Source: Oxalobacteraceae bacterium (GTDB lineage: Bacteria > Pseudomonadota > Gammaproteobacteria > Burkholderiales > Burkholderiaceae_D). From it: a DNA stretch of 6,567 nt. The DNA lies in assembly GCA_003132085.1 (NCBI GenBank), contig PKWO01000093.1, positions 3,179 through 9,745 on the forward strand, read 5' to 3'. The first letter of the stretch is position 1. The number at the start of each line of letters is the position of its first letter. Position numbers and translations under genes: made by a program. Positions 1 to 6,208 of this stretch are shown piece after piece. A model generated the notes under the pieces. That model did no database searches. It was not told the origin of the DNA and was given only the letters and a program-made list of their open reading frames with translations.

Positions 1-781
1 TGTCCGGATAAAAGCTGTCGTTGAGTATCGGCATTCCCAACGCCGCCATATGCACGCGTAATTGATGCTGCTTGCCGCTGACCGGCCGCAATTGGTAGCG
101 GCCGATCCCGTCTTGCCGGTCCAGCAAGTCGATCCAGGTCCGGGAGTTCGGTTCGCCCGCAACTTCCTGCATGCGAAAGAACGGAGTGCCTTTGACTATG
201 CAACTCGAATAGGTGAGCGGAAACTGCAGGTGCGCCGACACCGGGGCCAGCGCCTCATACACTTTCTCCATTGCCTGTTCCCGAAACAGCGCCCCATAAG
301 CACCCCGGCTGACAGGATTGTGCGACATCAGCACCAGTCCCGCGGTCTCGCGGTCGAGCCGATGCAACGGCACCAAATGTTCCAGCGATAGCTTCTTTTT
401 CAGCCTGACCAGCAGCGTTTCATGCAAAAACCGGCCGCCGGGTATGACCGGCAAGAAATGCGGTTTGTCCGCCACCAGAATATGCTCATCCTGATAAATA
501 ACCTGCTCCGCAAACGGGATCGGCGTCTCCCCCACTATTTCTCGGTAGTAAAACATGCACATGCCGCGTCTGACCGGGCTGTCCGGGCGCAGGCGCGCGC
601 CGCTGCCGTCCACCACTTCGCCTTTGGCCATGCGCGCGTTCCAGGTTTCAGCATCGACATCAACGAACCACTCCGCCAAAAACGCCTGCATGTTTTCCCA
701 TGAACCGTCCGGTAGCCACAGATGGCTGGGACCGACGCCATCGCGAACGGGCAATGGCGCTTTAAATACGGCTGTTTTCAC
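1..781 (-). CDS. RluA-family pseudouridine synthase (3' end beyond the window)
   Basis: Predicted to isomerise specific uridines to pseudouridine in rRNA and/or tRNA in the cytoplasm. 260 residues are visible; the C-terminus lies past the left edge. Residues about 30-80 resemble a degenerate S4-like RNA-binding domain (W47, R50, G54 pattern). The catalytic domain starts near residue 90 with the DKP motif (105-107). The active-site motif PLHRLDRETAG has the catalytic aspartate at D143. Motif III, KQHQLRVHMAALG, lies just before the edge. The start is GTG at 781-779, whose last two bases fall in the TGA stop (780-778) of the upstream rsuA, giving a GTGA overlap that suggests translational coupling. 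No ATG fits better. Family membership is clear. The target (RluA-like U746/tRNA U32 or another position) cannot be read from sequence, so no symbol is given. Confidence 0.9.
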   Translation of the reverse strand, partial: MKTAVFKAPLPVRDGVGPSHLWLPDGSWENMQAFLAEWFVDVDAETWNARMAKGEVVDGSGARLRPDSPVRRGMCMFYYREIVGETPIPFAEQVIYQDEHILVADKPHFLPVIPGGRFLHETLLVRLKKKLSLEHLVPLHRLDRETAGLVLMSHNPVSRGAYGALFREQAMEKVYEALAPVSAHLQFPLTYSSCIVKGTPFFRMQEVAGEPNSRTWIDLLDRQDGIGRYQLRPVSGKQHQLRVHMAALGMPILNDSFYPD

Positions 782-1488
782 GCCAGCAGCGCCAGTTGCA
801 ACTGGTTGAGGTAGCACCACTCGCCCTCTTCCAAATCCAGCGCATCCAACGTCAACCCTCCGATCGCCGTCCGGCGCAAGGCCGTGCAATGATTGCCGGC
901 CGCTGCCAACATGCGTTTTACCTGATGGTATTTGCCTTGCTCCAGCACAATTTCAAGTTGATGCGCATCAAGACCGCGGCAGGTCAACGCCACCAGCGGC
1001 GCCGGTTCATCGTGCAGTTTTACTCCCGCAAGCATTTTTTCAATCAACTCCGGCGTCACCGGTTCCTGCGTAGTGGCGACATACAGCTTGGGGACATGAC
1101 GCTTCGGCGACGATTGTGCATGAATAAAGGCGCCATCGTCGGACATCAGCAACATGCCGGTGGTATCGTGATCCAGCCGCCCCACCGGCTGCACTTCGCG
1201 CCAGGTAAATTGCTCCGGCAACAAGCTCAGCACACCGGGATGATGGCTCGGCTTGCGCGAACACTCAAAATTGGCCGGTTTATTCAGTGCGACATAGATG
1301 TGTTCGCGATAGGTCCAGAGCTCATCAAATAGCGTAAATGCCAGATTGCCGGTATCGACGACGGTTCGATAGTCGGTAATTACTTCACCGGCAATAGATA
1401 CCTCGCCGTCTTCGATCAATTCACGACACCATTTTCGGGTGCCGAAACCCTGTGATTGCAGGATTCGGTCTAAGCTCAATTTATGCAT
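778..1488 (-). CDS. rsuA: 16S rRNA pseudouridine synthase RsuA
   Basis: Predicted to make pseudouridine in 16S rRNA (position 516 in E. coli numbering) during small-subunit assembly. The 236 residues are close to E. coli RsuA (about 231). An N-terminal S4 RNA-binding domain (residues about 1-48, with R21, G28, V30) precedes the catalytic domain. The LNKP motif is at 68-71. The motif VGRLDHDTTGMLLMSDDG carries the catalytic aspartate D106. A C-terminal GKYHQVKRML segment (185-194) and the IGGLTLD ending are typical of the RsuA branch and not of RluB/E/F. The ATG start at 1488 lies 26 bp after the ppnN stop; its Shine-Dalgarno is weak. The stop overlaps the GTG of the next gene. RluE or RluF is the main alternative, but the C-terminal match favours RsuA. 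Confidence 0.88.
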   Translation of the reverse strand: MHKLSLDRILQSQGFGTRKWCRELIEDGEVSIAGEVITDYRTVVDTGNLAFTLFDELWTYREHIYVALNKPANFECSRKPSHHPGVLSLLPEQFTWREVQPVGRLDHDTTGMLLMSDDGAFIHAQSSPKRHVPKLYVATTQEPVTPELIEKMLAGVKLHDEPAPLVALTCRGLDAHQLEIVLEQGKYHQVKRMLAAAGNHCTALRRTAIGGLTLDALDLEEGEWCYLNQLQLALLA

Positions 1489-1514
1489 GGCGGCACTTTA
1501 ACAGAAGCCGTCGT

Positions 1515-2885
1515 CTATGTGACGATGCGATAACAAGGCGTGTATTTTTTGCCTGGCAATTTCATTCTATGGTGCGTAACAAACGAGGCCAGCAACGCAT
1601 CCATTTGCTGCATGATGCCGGCGTCGCCGCAGATTTCAAAGGGGCCATTCTGCAGAATCGACCGTATGCCCTGATCCTTGACATTGCCGGCCACCACACC
1701 CGAAAAGGCGCGTCGCAAATTGGCGGCCAACAAGTGCCGCTCCTGATTTGCGTGCAAGTTCAGGCCGTGCATGTTTTCGTGAGTCGGGTTAAAAGGCTTT
1801 TGAAATTCGGCATCGATCTTCAAATGCCAATTGAAGTAATAGGCGTCGGCGTGTTCCTTGCGGAATTCGCGAACCTGTTTGATTCCCGCCTGCATTTCCT
1901 GGGCAACGAGTGCCGGATTATCAATAATAATCTTATAATAATTTTGCGCTTCAATCCCTAAGGTGGCGCCAATAAATTGATCAATCTGCGCGAAATAGTC
2001 CCGCGCGCTTTCAGGGCCGGTAAATATCAGCGGGAAAGGCAGTTTGGCATTTTCCGGGTGCAACAAAATACCTAATATATAGAGAATCTCTTCTGCAGTT
2101 CCCGCTCCCCCGGGAAACACCACAATGCCGTGTCCGACGCGGGCGAAGGCTTCCAGCCGCTTCTCGATATCGGGCAAAATCACCAGCTCGTTGACAATCG
2201 GATTAGGTGCTTCGGCGGCAATGATTCCAGGTTCGGACAGACCCAAGTACAGTCCGCCGGTAATCCGCTGTTTGGCGTGGCCGATTGCGGCCCCTTTCAT
2301 CGGGCCTTTCATCGCGCCGGGTCCGCAACCGGTGCAGATATCAAGGCCCCGCAAGCCGATCTCGTAACCTACGCGTTTCGAGTAGTCGTATTCGCCCCGC
2401 GTGATCGAATGCCCGCCCCAGCACACCACCAGATTGGGGTTTCTCAAGGGTTTGAGCACGTTGGCATTGCGTAGAATATGGAAGACCGAATCGGTTATTC
2501 CTTCTGACGACGTCAAATCAAAGTGGGGATTATCGATGATTTCATTATTGACAAATATCACATCTCGCAATACCGCAAACAAATGTTCATGTATGCCTTT
2601 GATCATCTTGTTGTCAACAAAAGCGCTCGCCGGCGCGCCCTTGATATCCAACTTGATGCCGCGTTCCCGCTGGACAATGCTGATGTCAAAAGAAGAATAT
2701 CGCTCCAGCAATTCCTTGCCGTCATCCAGATTATTGCCGCAATTAAGCACGGCCAGCGAACAGTTGCGGAAGACCTCATAGGAGCCACCCTGACTATTGT
2801 CCAGCAACTTGTTGACCTCCGACTTTGACAAGACCTCCATGTGGCCATCAGGCGAAATTTGCGTATCGATTACCGGGTATTCCAT
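1515..2885 (-). CDS. ppnN: Nucleotide 5'-monophosphate nucleosidase PpnN (LOG family)
   Basis: Family role: hydrolyses purine and pyrimidine nucleoside monophosphates to base plus ribose 5-phosphate; the E. coli enzyme is cytosolic and is stimulated by (p)ppGpp. With the ATG at 2885 the protein has 456 residues (E. coli PpnN/YgdH, 454). It aligns end to end from memory: an N-terminal domain with FRNCSLAVLN (39-48); the LOG/Rossmann core with WGGHS (156-160), CGPGAM (187-192), NELVILPDIEKR (232-243) and PGGAGTAEE (258-266); and a C-terminal domain with RRAFSGVVAGNVK (391-403) and HRMKLPG. A GGA five bases before the ATG supports this start. An upstream in-frame TTG at 2909 would add eight residues and is less likely. 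It is the first gene of a probable operon with rsuA and the RluA-family gene. No promoter is obvious. Confidence 0.95.
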   Translation of the reverse strand: MEYPVIDTQISPDGHMEVLSKSEVNKLLDNSQGGSYEVFRNCSLAVLNCGNNLDDGKELLERYSSFDISIVQRERGIKLDIKGAPASAFVDNKMIKGIHEHLFAVLRDVIFVNNEIIDNPHFDLTSSEGITDSVFHILRNANVLKPLRNPNLVVCWGGHSITRGEYDYSKRVGYEIGLRGLDICTGCGPGAMKGPMKGAAIGHAKQRITGGLYLGLSEPGIIAAEAPNPIVNELVILPDIEKRLEAFARVGHGIVVFPGGAGTAEEILYILGILLHPENAKLPFPLIFTGPESARDYFAQIDQFIGATLGIEAQNYYKIIIDNPALVAQEMQAGIKQVREFRKEHADAYYFNWHLKIDAEFQKPFNPTHENMHGLNLHANQERHLLAANLRRAFSGVVAGNVKDQGIRSILQNGPFEICGDAGIMQQMDALLASFVTHHRMKLPGKKYTPCYRIVT

Positions 2886-3185
2886 ACATTTCCATTTTTT
2901 CAAATTCAAAAGTCATTGCTTCGACCAGGGCGGTCGCTCGACTTTTTACCAGCTATCGCCCGATTGGCGTTCCCGCCTTGGTGCGGCAGGCTTGCTTCGT
3001 TGGCGTTTTTGCGCTTCGGCGGGTGCAAGCCATTTACCCAATATCCAAGTCTTCCCTCAGACTATCATGCTGCGCCCGGCAACGCGCTTTTCGCTCAATC
3101 GCCGGACTTTCATTGCGCATGGTGTTGCTTTTCAAAACATGCTCCAAACACAACACGCCGCCAGCGGACACTATTCATATTCAAT
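2886..3185. other. 300-bp intergenic region between xerD and ppnN
   Basis: No convincing gene is visible. The minus strand has only short ORFs (for example ATG at 3120, 28 codons, weak Shine-Dalgarno). Two stem-capable inverted repeats occur: GGCTTGC (2989-2995) with GCAAGCC (3025-3031), and a second CCGGC/GCCGG pair further upstream. Neither is followed by a T-run, so neither looks like an intrinsic terminator for xerD. The promoter of the ppnN group should lie here, but no good -35/-10 pair could be chosen by eye. Confidence 0.6.
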
Positions 3186-4112
3186 TCATCCGCGTGGATG
3201 ATGCAGTGCATGCAATTTCTTCAAGCGCTCCTGCGCCACATGCGTATAGATTTGCGTGGTCGAAATATCCGCATGCCCCAGCAGCAATTGCACCACGCGC
3301 AAATCGGCGCCATGATTTATCAGGTGCGTCGCAAAAGCGTGGCGCAGCGTGTGCGGCGAGAGCGGCGCATTGATATCGGCCACAGCCGCATATTTTTTGA
3401 TCAACGTCCAAAACATTTGCCGGGTCATCGCCCCGCCGCGCGCGGTAACAAACAACGCATCGGCAATCCGGCCGCTCAAGATCAGTGCGCGGGCGTCGCG
3501 CAAATAGCGCTCTATCCAGGCCCGCGCCTCTTCGCCAAATGGCACCAGACGGGTCTTGTCGCCCTTTCCGGTAATGCGCAACACGCCCTCATTCATGCCG
3601 ACTTCCAGAGATTTTAGCAGCACCAGCTCGGATACCCGCAAGCCGCTGGCGTACATCAGCTCCAGCATCGTGCGATCGCGCAAGCCTAGCGTTGTATCGA
3701 CATTCGGCGCCGCCAGCAGAGACTCGACCTGCGCTTCCGACAAAGTCTTCGGATAACGCGGCGGCTGTTTGGCAGATTTCATCCGCAAGCAGGGATCGGC
3801 GCTTATTTTGTTTTGGCGGAGCGCCAATTGATAAAACCGCTTCAGAACTGCCAATCGGCGGTTGGCCGAAGTCGCCTTGGTGCTGCTGTGTCTGGCAGCA
3901 AAGTAAGTGTGCAAGTCTGCAGTCTCCACATCGTACAAGTTCTTTGCGCGCTCGGCGTGCAACCAGCGCGCGAACAGATTCATGTCACGCCGGTAGGCAT
4001 CCAGCGAATTTTTCGCCAAACCGTCTTCCAGCCACAAGGTATCGCAAAAGTCGTCGATGATTGCCAGGCTGAGCGCGGGCAGAACTTGTTTCACGGGTAC
4101 GGCAAGATTCAT
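3186..4112 (-). CDS. xerD: Site-specific tyrosine recombinase XerD
   Basis: Acts with XerC and FtsK at the dif site to resolve chromosome dimers before cell division. The 308 residues compare with 298 in E. coli. The N-terminal SAM-like core-binding domain spans about 15-105 (DTLWLEDGLAKNSLDAYRRD). The catalytic domain follows. All catalytic residues are visible: R159 (SGLRVSEL), K183 (GKGDKTRLVP), H254 and R257 (LSPHTLRHAFATH), H280 (LLGHAD) and nucleophile Y289 (STTQIYTH). Each sits exactly ten positions beyond its E. coli XerD counterpart. The C-terminus, HALHHPRG, is XerD-like and favours XerD over XerC. The ATG is at 4112, 9 bp after the ogt stop, with a GGCGG stretch as a possible ribosome-binding site. 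It is probably co-transcribed with ogt. Confidence 0.95.
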   Translation of the reverse strand: MNLAVPVKQVLPALSLAIIDDFCDTLWLEDGLAKNSLDAYRRDMNLFARWLHAERAKNLYDVETADLHTYFAARHSSTKATSANRRLAVLKRFYQLALRQNKISADPCLRMKSAKQPPRYPKTLSEAQVESLLAAPNVDTTLGLRDRTMLELMYASGLRVSELVLLKSLEVGMNEGVLRITGKGDKTRLVPFGEEARAWIERYLRDARALILSGRIADALFVTARGGAMTRQMFWTLIKKYAAVADINAPLSPHTLRHAFATHLINHGADLRVVQLLLGHADISTTQIYTHVAQERLKKLHALHHPRG

Positions 4113-4121
4113 GTCAACCGC

Positions 4122-4619
4122 CTAAAGATTCACGCCCTCGTGCGTCAAGAGCCAGCGTTTGATACCCAGATGGAAACCGGTCTCGTCATCATGATGCGCA
4201 AAACCGCCCAGCCCGCCAGCCGCGGTCACACGATGACAGGGAATAATCAGCGGAAACCAATTCGCACCGCAAGCCTGGCCGACTGCGCGCGGCGCCGATC
4301 GAATCAGCTTGGCTACTTCGCCGTAGGTCAGCACGTCGCCGCGCGGAATAGCGGCGATGACTTTCCAAACTTTATGCTGGAATGCGGTTCCCACCTGCGC
4401 CATTGGCAGGTCAAAGCGAAAATCGGGCTCGTCCAGGTAACGCTCTACCTGCCGGACGACTTGTTCAGACAATTGATCGATTGGTGCCTTGACGTCGAAA
4501 CTGGATGGCAAATAAACCAGCTCACGCACTGCGCCAGGCTCGGTACGTATGCCAATTGCCCCAAACGGGGCCTCTATGATCGCTGAAAACAAATCGCTTC
4601 GAGTTGATTTTTTTTCCAT
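4122..4619 (-). CDS. ogt: Methylated-DNA--[protein]-cysteine S-methyltransferase
   Basis: Suicide DNA repair protein that transfers the alkyl group from O6-alkylguanine or O4-alkylthymine to its own cysteine. The 165 residues fit the Ogt/single-domain class (E. coli Ogt, 171) and lack an AdaA domain. The C-terminal domain has FQHKVWKVIAAIPRGDVLTYGEVA (Y99 is the expected base-flipping tyrosine), the arginine-finger segment SAPRAVGQA (R111) and the active site PCHRV with acceptor C128, followed by GGLGGFA and KRWLLTHEG. One oddity: the usual Asn-Pro before the active-site strand is Asn-Trp (N120-W121). The ATG at 4619 is chosen because the 20-codon upstream extension (to 4679) would run through an intrinsic terminator. 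The Shine-Dalgarno is weak (GTGG). xerD follows after 9 bp. Confidence 0.93.
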   Translation of the reverse strand: MEKKSTRSDLFSAIIEAPFGAIGIRTEPGAVRELVYLPSSFDVKAPIDQLSEQVVRQVERYLDEPDFRFDLPMAQVGTAFQHKVWKVIAAIPRGDVLTYGEVAKLIRSAPRAVGQACGANWFPLIIPCHRVTAAGGLGGFAHHDDETGFHLGIKRWLLTHEGVNL

Positions 4620-4630
4620 GCCACGACTAT

Positions 4631-4660
4631 AAACAAAAAAGACGCATCTTGCGATGCGCC
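4631..4660 (-). terminator. Intrinsic (Rho-independent) terminator upstream of ogt
   Basis: Read on the minus strand, GGCGCATC (4660-4653), loop GCAA (4652-4649) and GATGCGTC (4648-4641) form an 8-bp stem with one G-U pair and a GNRA-type tetraloop. It is followed at once by TTTTTTGTTT (4640-4631). It lies 52 bases after the stop of a 40-codon ORF and only 11 bases before the ogt ATG, so it ends transcripts coming from the dctP side. Confidence 0.88.
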
Positions 4661-4711
4661 TCAAATATGGCTTTTGCATTTCGAGCCGTTTATAGCGTAG
4701 CTACATCAGCT

Positions 4712-4834
4712 TTAATGGAAATGCACGTCTCCTCGTACATCCTCGGTATCGATACCGTTCTTATGCCCCGCCGCCTTCAAGTTCTGTCGCGTATTGAGAA
4801 AAACTTCTTCATATTTCTCATTTAATCCTACCAT
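4712..4834 (-). CDS. Possible small protein of unknown function (40 aa)
   Basis: Not recognised. The ORF starts with ATG (4834), followed by GTA GGA, and ends with TAA. The product is charged and hydrophilic, with NEKYEEVF near the start, a KAAGHKNGIDTEDVRGD segment and an HFH end. There is no membrane segment, signal peptide or cysteine. Support for a gene: protein-like composition and a strong terminator 52 bases downstream on the same strand. Against: no clear Shine-Dalgarno (only AGACAAG upstream), mixed third positions unlike the flanking genes, and very short length. It could equally be the 3' end of a larger broken gene whose earlier part lies in another frame at 4828-5016. Confidence 0.38.
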   Translation of the reverse strand: MVGLNEKYEEVFLNTRQNLKAAGHKNGIDTEDVRGDVHFH

Positions 4835-5016
4835 GCATCTTGTCTGGCCAGCAAGCTTGTTCGAACCAACTGGATCAGCCAGTCAAGTGCTTCAATATTG
4901 TGCAAAACTCAGCAACACCGAACTTTAACAGCAGCAGCCCGGAATTTACTAGCAATTTTATCTAGCCTGTTGTGTAGTGGAACCAAACTGCAACAACAAT
5001 ACGCGACTCGGCACAT
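4828..5016 (-). pseudogene. Possible gene remnant: 35-codon ORF, in-frame TGA, then 26 more codons
   Basis: ATG at 5016, preceded by ACGGAAACGAAA, opens a 35-residue cysteine-rich peptide (MCRVAYCCC at the start, CC at the end) that stops at TGA 4911-4909. The same frame then continues for 26 codons with protein-like content (NIEALDWLIQLVR, SLLARQDAW) to TAG at 4830-4828. That stop overlaps the start of the 40-codon ORF in another frame. Read together, the three pieces would make a product of about 100 residues broken by one nonsense codon and one frameshift. This is an inference from appearance only. It may instead be non-coding leader sequence. The product is not recognised. Confidence 0.2.
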
Positions 5017-5022
5017 TTTCGT

Positions 5023-5034
5023 TTCCGTTCGGAA
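5023..5034. repeat. Short palindrome TTCCG-TT-CGGAA
   Basis: A 5-bp inverted repeat with a 2-base centre. It lies six bases upstream of the possible ATG at 5016 (minus strand), where an operator or leader hairpin could sit. It is too short to be strong evidence alone. Confidence 0.35.
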
Positions 5035-5104
5035 TTTAATTAATTTCTTAGTAATACTAAAATTGAATGTAAGCACACACTTACAAGGCTATCATTTAAT
5101 TAAT
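5034..5104. repeat. 11-bp direct repeat ATTTAATTAAT, two copies 60 bp apart
   Basis: Exact copies at 5034-5044 and 5094-5104, start to start 60 bp, on either side of the palindrome at 5068-5085. Because the segment is so AT-rich, chance is possible. The regular layout could also mark protein-binding sites or promoter UP-like elements. Confidence 0.4.
5068..5085. promoter_or_regulatory. Palindrome TGTAAG-N6-CTTACA, possible operator
   Basis: Perfect 6-bp half-sites separated by CACACA, in an AT-rich intergenic setting 57 bp after the dctP stop. The 18-bp two-fold symmetric layout suits a dimeric regulator. No specific regulator is recognised. As RNA it would form only a short hairpin without a T-run, so a terminator is unlikely. 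Confidence 0.4.
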
Positions 5105-5141
5105 AAATCGATTATTCAATCAAATATGATGAAAGACGATC

Positions 5142-6146
5142 CTATTTTTCGTCGAGCGTTCCTTGTTTATTAATCGCCGCAATCAAGTCTTTTCCTATCC
5201 TTCCCGCCATCTCTTGTTGCACCGGCAACAGCGCCTGACGCCACTCAAGCTGCTCCCGTGCGGTCAACTGGTAGATCGTGGTCTTGCCGTTTTTCTTAAT
5301 TGCGGCCAAATCACGCTCGTTTTCGCGCTCCGCAATTTCGTTCGCATAGGTGGTTGCGTCCTGCATCGCCGCCGCCAACTCAGTGCGGATATCGGCAGGC
5401 AGCCCATCCCAGAATTTCTTGTTGACGATCACCGCATAACCCAGATAACCATGATTGGAAATGGTCAGATTCGACTGCACCTCATCCATTTTCTGCGTCT
5501 TGAAATTCGACGGCGGATTTTCGGTGCCATCGGCAAAACCGGTTTGCAGCGCTTGGTATACTTCAGAGAACCCCAGCGGCTGGGGGATCGCCCCCAATGC
5601 GCGCATTTGGGCGTCGAGCACTTTCGACGACTGAATGCGCATTTTCAAGCCCTTGAAATCGGCGGGATGATGCAAGCGCTTATTGGCGGACATCACTTTA
5701 AACCCGTTGTCCCAAAACGCCAGGCCGGTAATTCCTTTCGGTTCCAGCTTCTTCAGCAAATCCTTGCCGATCGGTCCCTGCGTCACTTTGTTCAGCACAT
5801 ATTTCGACGGGAAAATATACGGCAAGTCGAACACTTCGAACTCCTTTACCCCGAGCGGGCCGAACTTGGCGAGCGAAGGCGCCAGCATTTGCACCGCACC
5901 CAATTGCAACGCCTCCAGTTCTTCCTTGTCCCTATAGAGCTCGCTGTTGGGATAGATGTCGACTCGGACCCGGCCCTTGGTCGCCTTCTCGGCCAACTCC
6001 TTGAAGCGAATCGCCCCTTTTCCCTTGGGCGTATCGGCTGCCACAACGTGGCTGAATTTGATCACGATAGGCGTCTGCGCCCGCGCATTGGTCGCATAGA
6101 CCAGTGTAACAAAGCAGACAAAAAACAGTAATTTCAAGTATTTCAT
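5142..6146 (-). CDS. dctP: TRAP transporter solute-binding protein DctP
   Basis: Periplasmic binding protein that captures a carboxylate (probably C4-dicarboxylates such as succinate, malate or fumarate) for a tripartite ATP-independent transporter. The 334 residues match the family's usual length. A Sec signal peptide is clear: MKYLK, a hydrophobic stretch at 6-19, and ATNARA ending at residue 23, with cleavage before Q24. The mature start, IVIKFSHVVAADTPKG, is typical. The conserved carboxylate-binding arginine is expected at R170 (LKMRIQSS), and the GFADGTENPPSNF segment spans 203-215. The ATG at 6146 is chosen for the signal peptide and the upstream GGAGAAGGG. A longer frame opens at 6233 but adds a non-signal sequence encoded by tandem repeats. 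dctQ and dctM do not follow. The divergent kinase is the likely regulator. Substrate specificity is inferred from similarity. Confidence 0.9.
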   Translation of the reverse strand: MKYLKLLFFVCFVTLVYATNARAQTPIVIKFSHVVAADTPKGKGAIRFKELAEKATKGRVRVDIYPNSELYRDKEELEALQLGAVQMLAPSLAKFGPLGVKEFEVFDLPYIFPSKYVLNKVTQGPIGKDLLKKLEPKGITGLAFWDNGFKVMSANKRLHHPADFKGLKMRIQSSKVLDAQMRALGAIPQPLGFSEVYQALQTGFADGTENPPSNFKTQKMDEVQSNLTISNHGYLGYAVIVNKKFWDGLPADIRTELAAAMQDATTYANEIAERENERDLAAIKKNGKTTIYQLTAREQLEWRQALLPVQQEMAGRIGKDLIAAINKQGTLDEK

Positions 6147-6208
6147 CGAACCCTTCTCCGACATGGCGAGCAGTAATCCCATGTCCCAATCCCATGTGCT
6201 AATCCCAT
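6143..6208 (-). CDS. Possible 21-aa leader ORF overlapping the dctP start
   Basis: ATG at 6208, inside the tandem repeat, opens a frame of 21 codons ending at TGA 6145-6143, which overlaps the dctP ATG as ATGA. An AGGA lies seven bases before this ATG (6219-6216), a good Shine-Dalgarno position. The peptide begins MGLAHGIGTWDY and ends in a run of arginines. It could couple translation to dctP, or be a chance frame produced by the repeats. If the predicted promoter at 6223-6251 is right, the transcript would start at about the AGGA and might lose it, which counts against it. Confidence 0.2.
   Translation of the reverse strand: MGLAHGIGTWDYCSPCRRRVR

Larger units (their letters stand above)
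4620..5141. other. AT-rich gap between dctP and ogt
   Basis: About 520 bp without a recognisable gene. The part nearest dctP is extremely AT-rich: by hand count 22 of the 100 bases at 5031-5130 are G or C, against visibly GC-richer flanking genes. It holds small unrecognised ORFs, two palindromes (5023-5034 and 5068-5085), an 11-bp direct repeat, and the terminator at 4631-4660. There is no tRNA fold, transposase or clear insertion boundary. No GC-rich terminator follows the dctP stop. Confidence 0.6.

Noticed and set aside
2989..3031. Inverted repeat GGCTTGC/GCAAGCC as an xerD terminator
   Set aside because: It has a 29-base loop, no T-run on the minus strand and lies more than 150 bp from the xerD stop.
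2841..3617. Long plus-strand open frame (258 codons) spanning the ppnN-xerD gap and the xerD 3' part
   Set aside because: It lies antisense to two well-supported genes, begins inside ppnN, has no recognisable motif and no Shine-Dalgarno; it is a shadow of GC-rich minus-strand coding.
4620..4679. Upstream start for ogt adding 20 residues
   Set aside because: The extension would be translated through the intrinsic terminator hairpin and T-run, and 165 residues already match the family length.
4909..4911. TGA read as selenocysteine after a cysteine-rich stretch
   Set aside because: No selenoprotein family is recognised, no SECIS-like hairpin was evident directly after the TGA, and the ORF itself is uncertain.
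4898..5173. Plus-strand open frame of 91 codons in the AT-rich gap
   Set aside because: It runs into the dctP 3' end, has no ribosome-binding site and low-complexity AT-driven composition; the terminator polarity favours minus-strand transcription.
5796..6195. Additional minus-strand frames overlapping the dctP 5' half
   Set aside because: They are out of frame with the well-supported DctP product and show no family motifs; the one opening at 6195 starts at a repeat-derived ATG.
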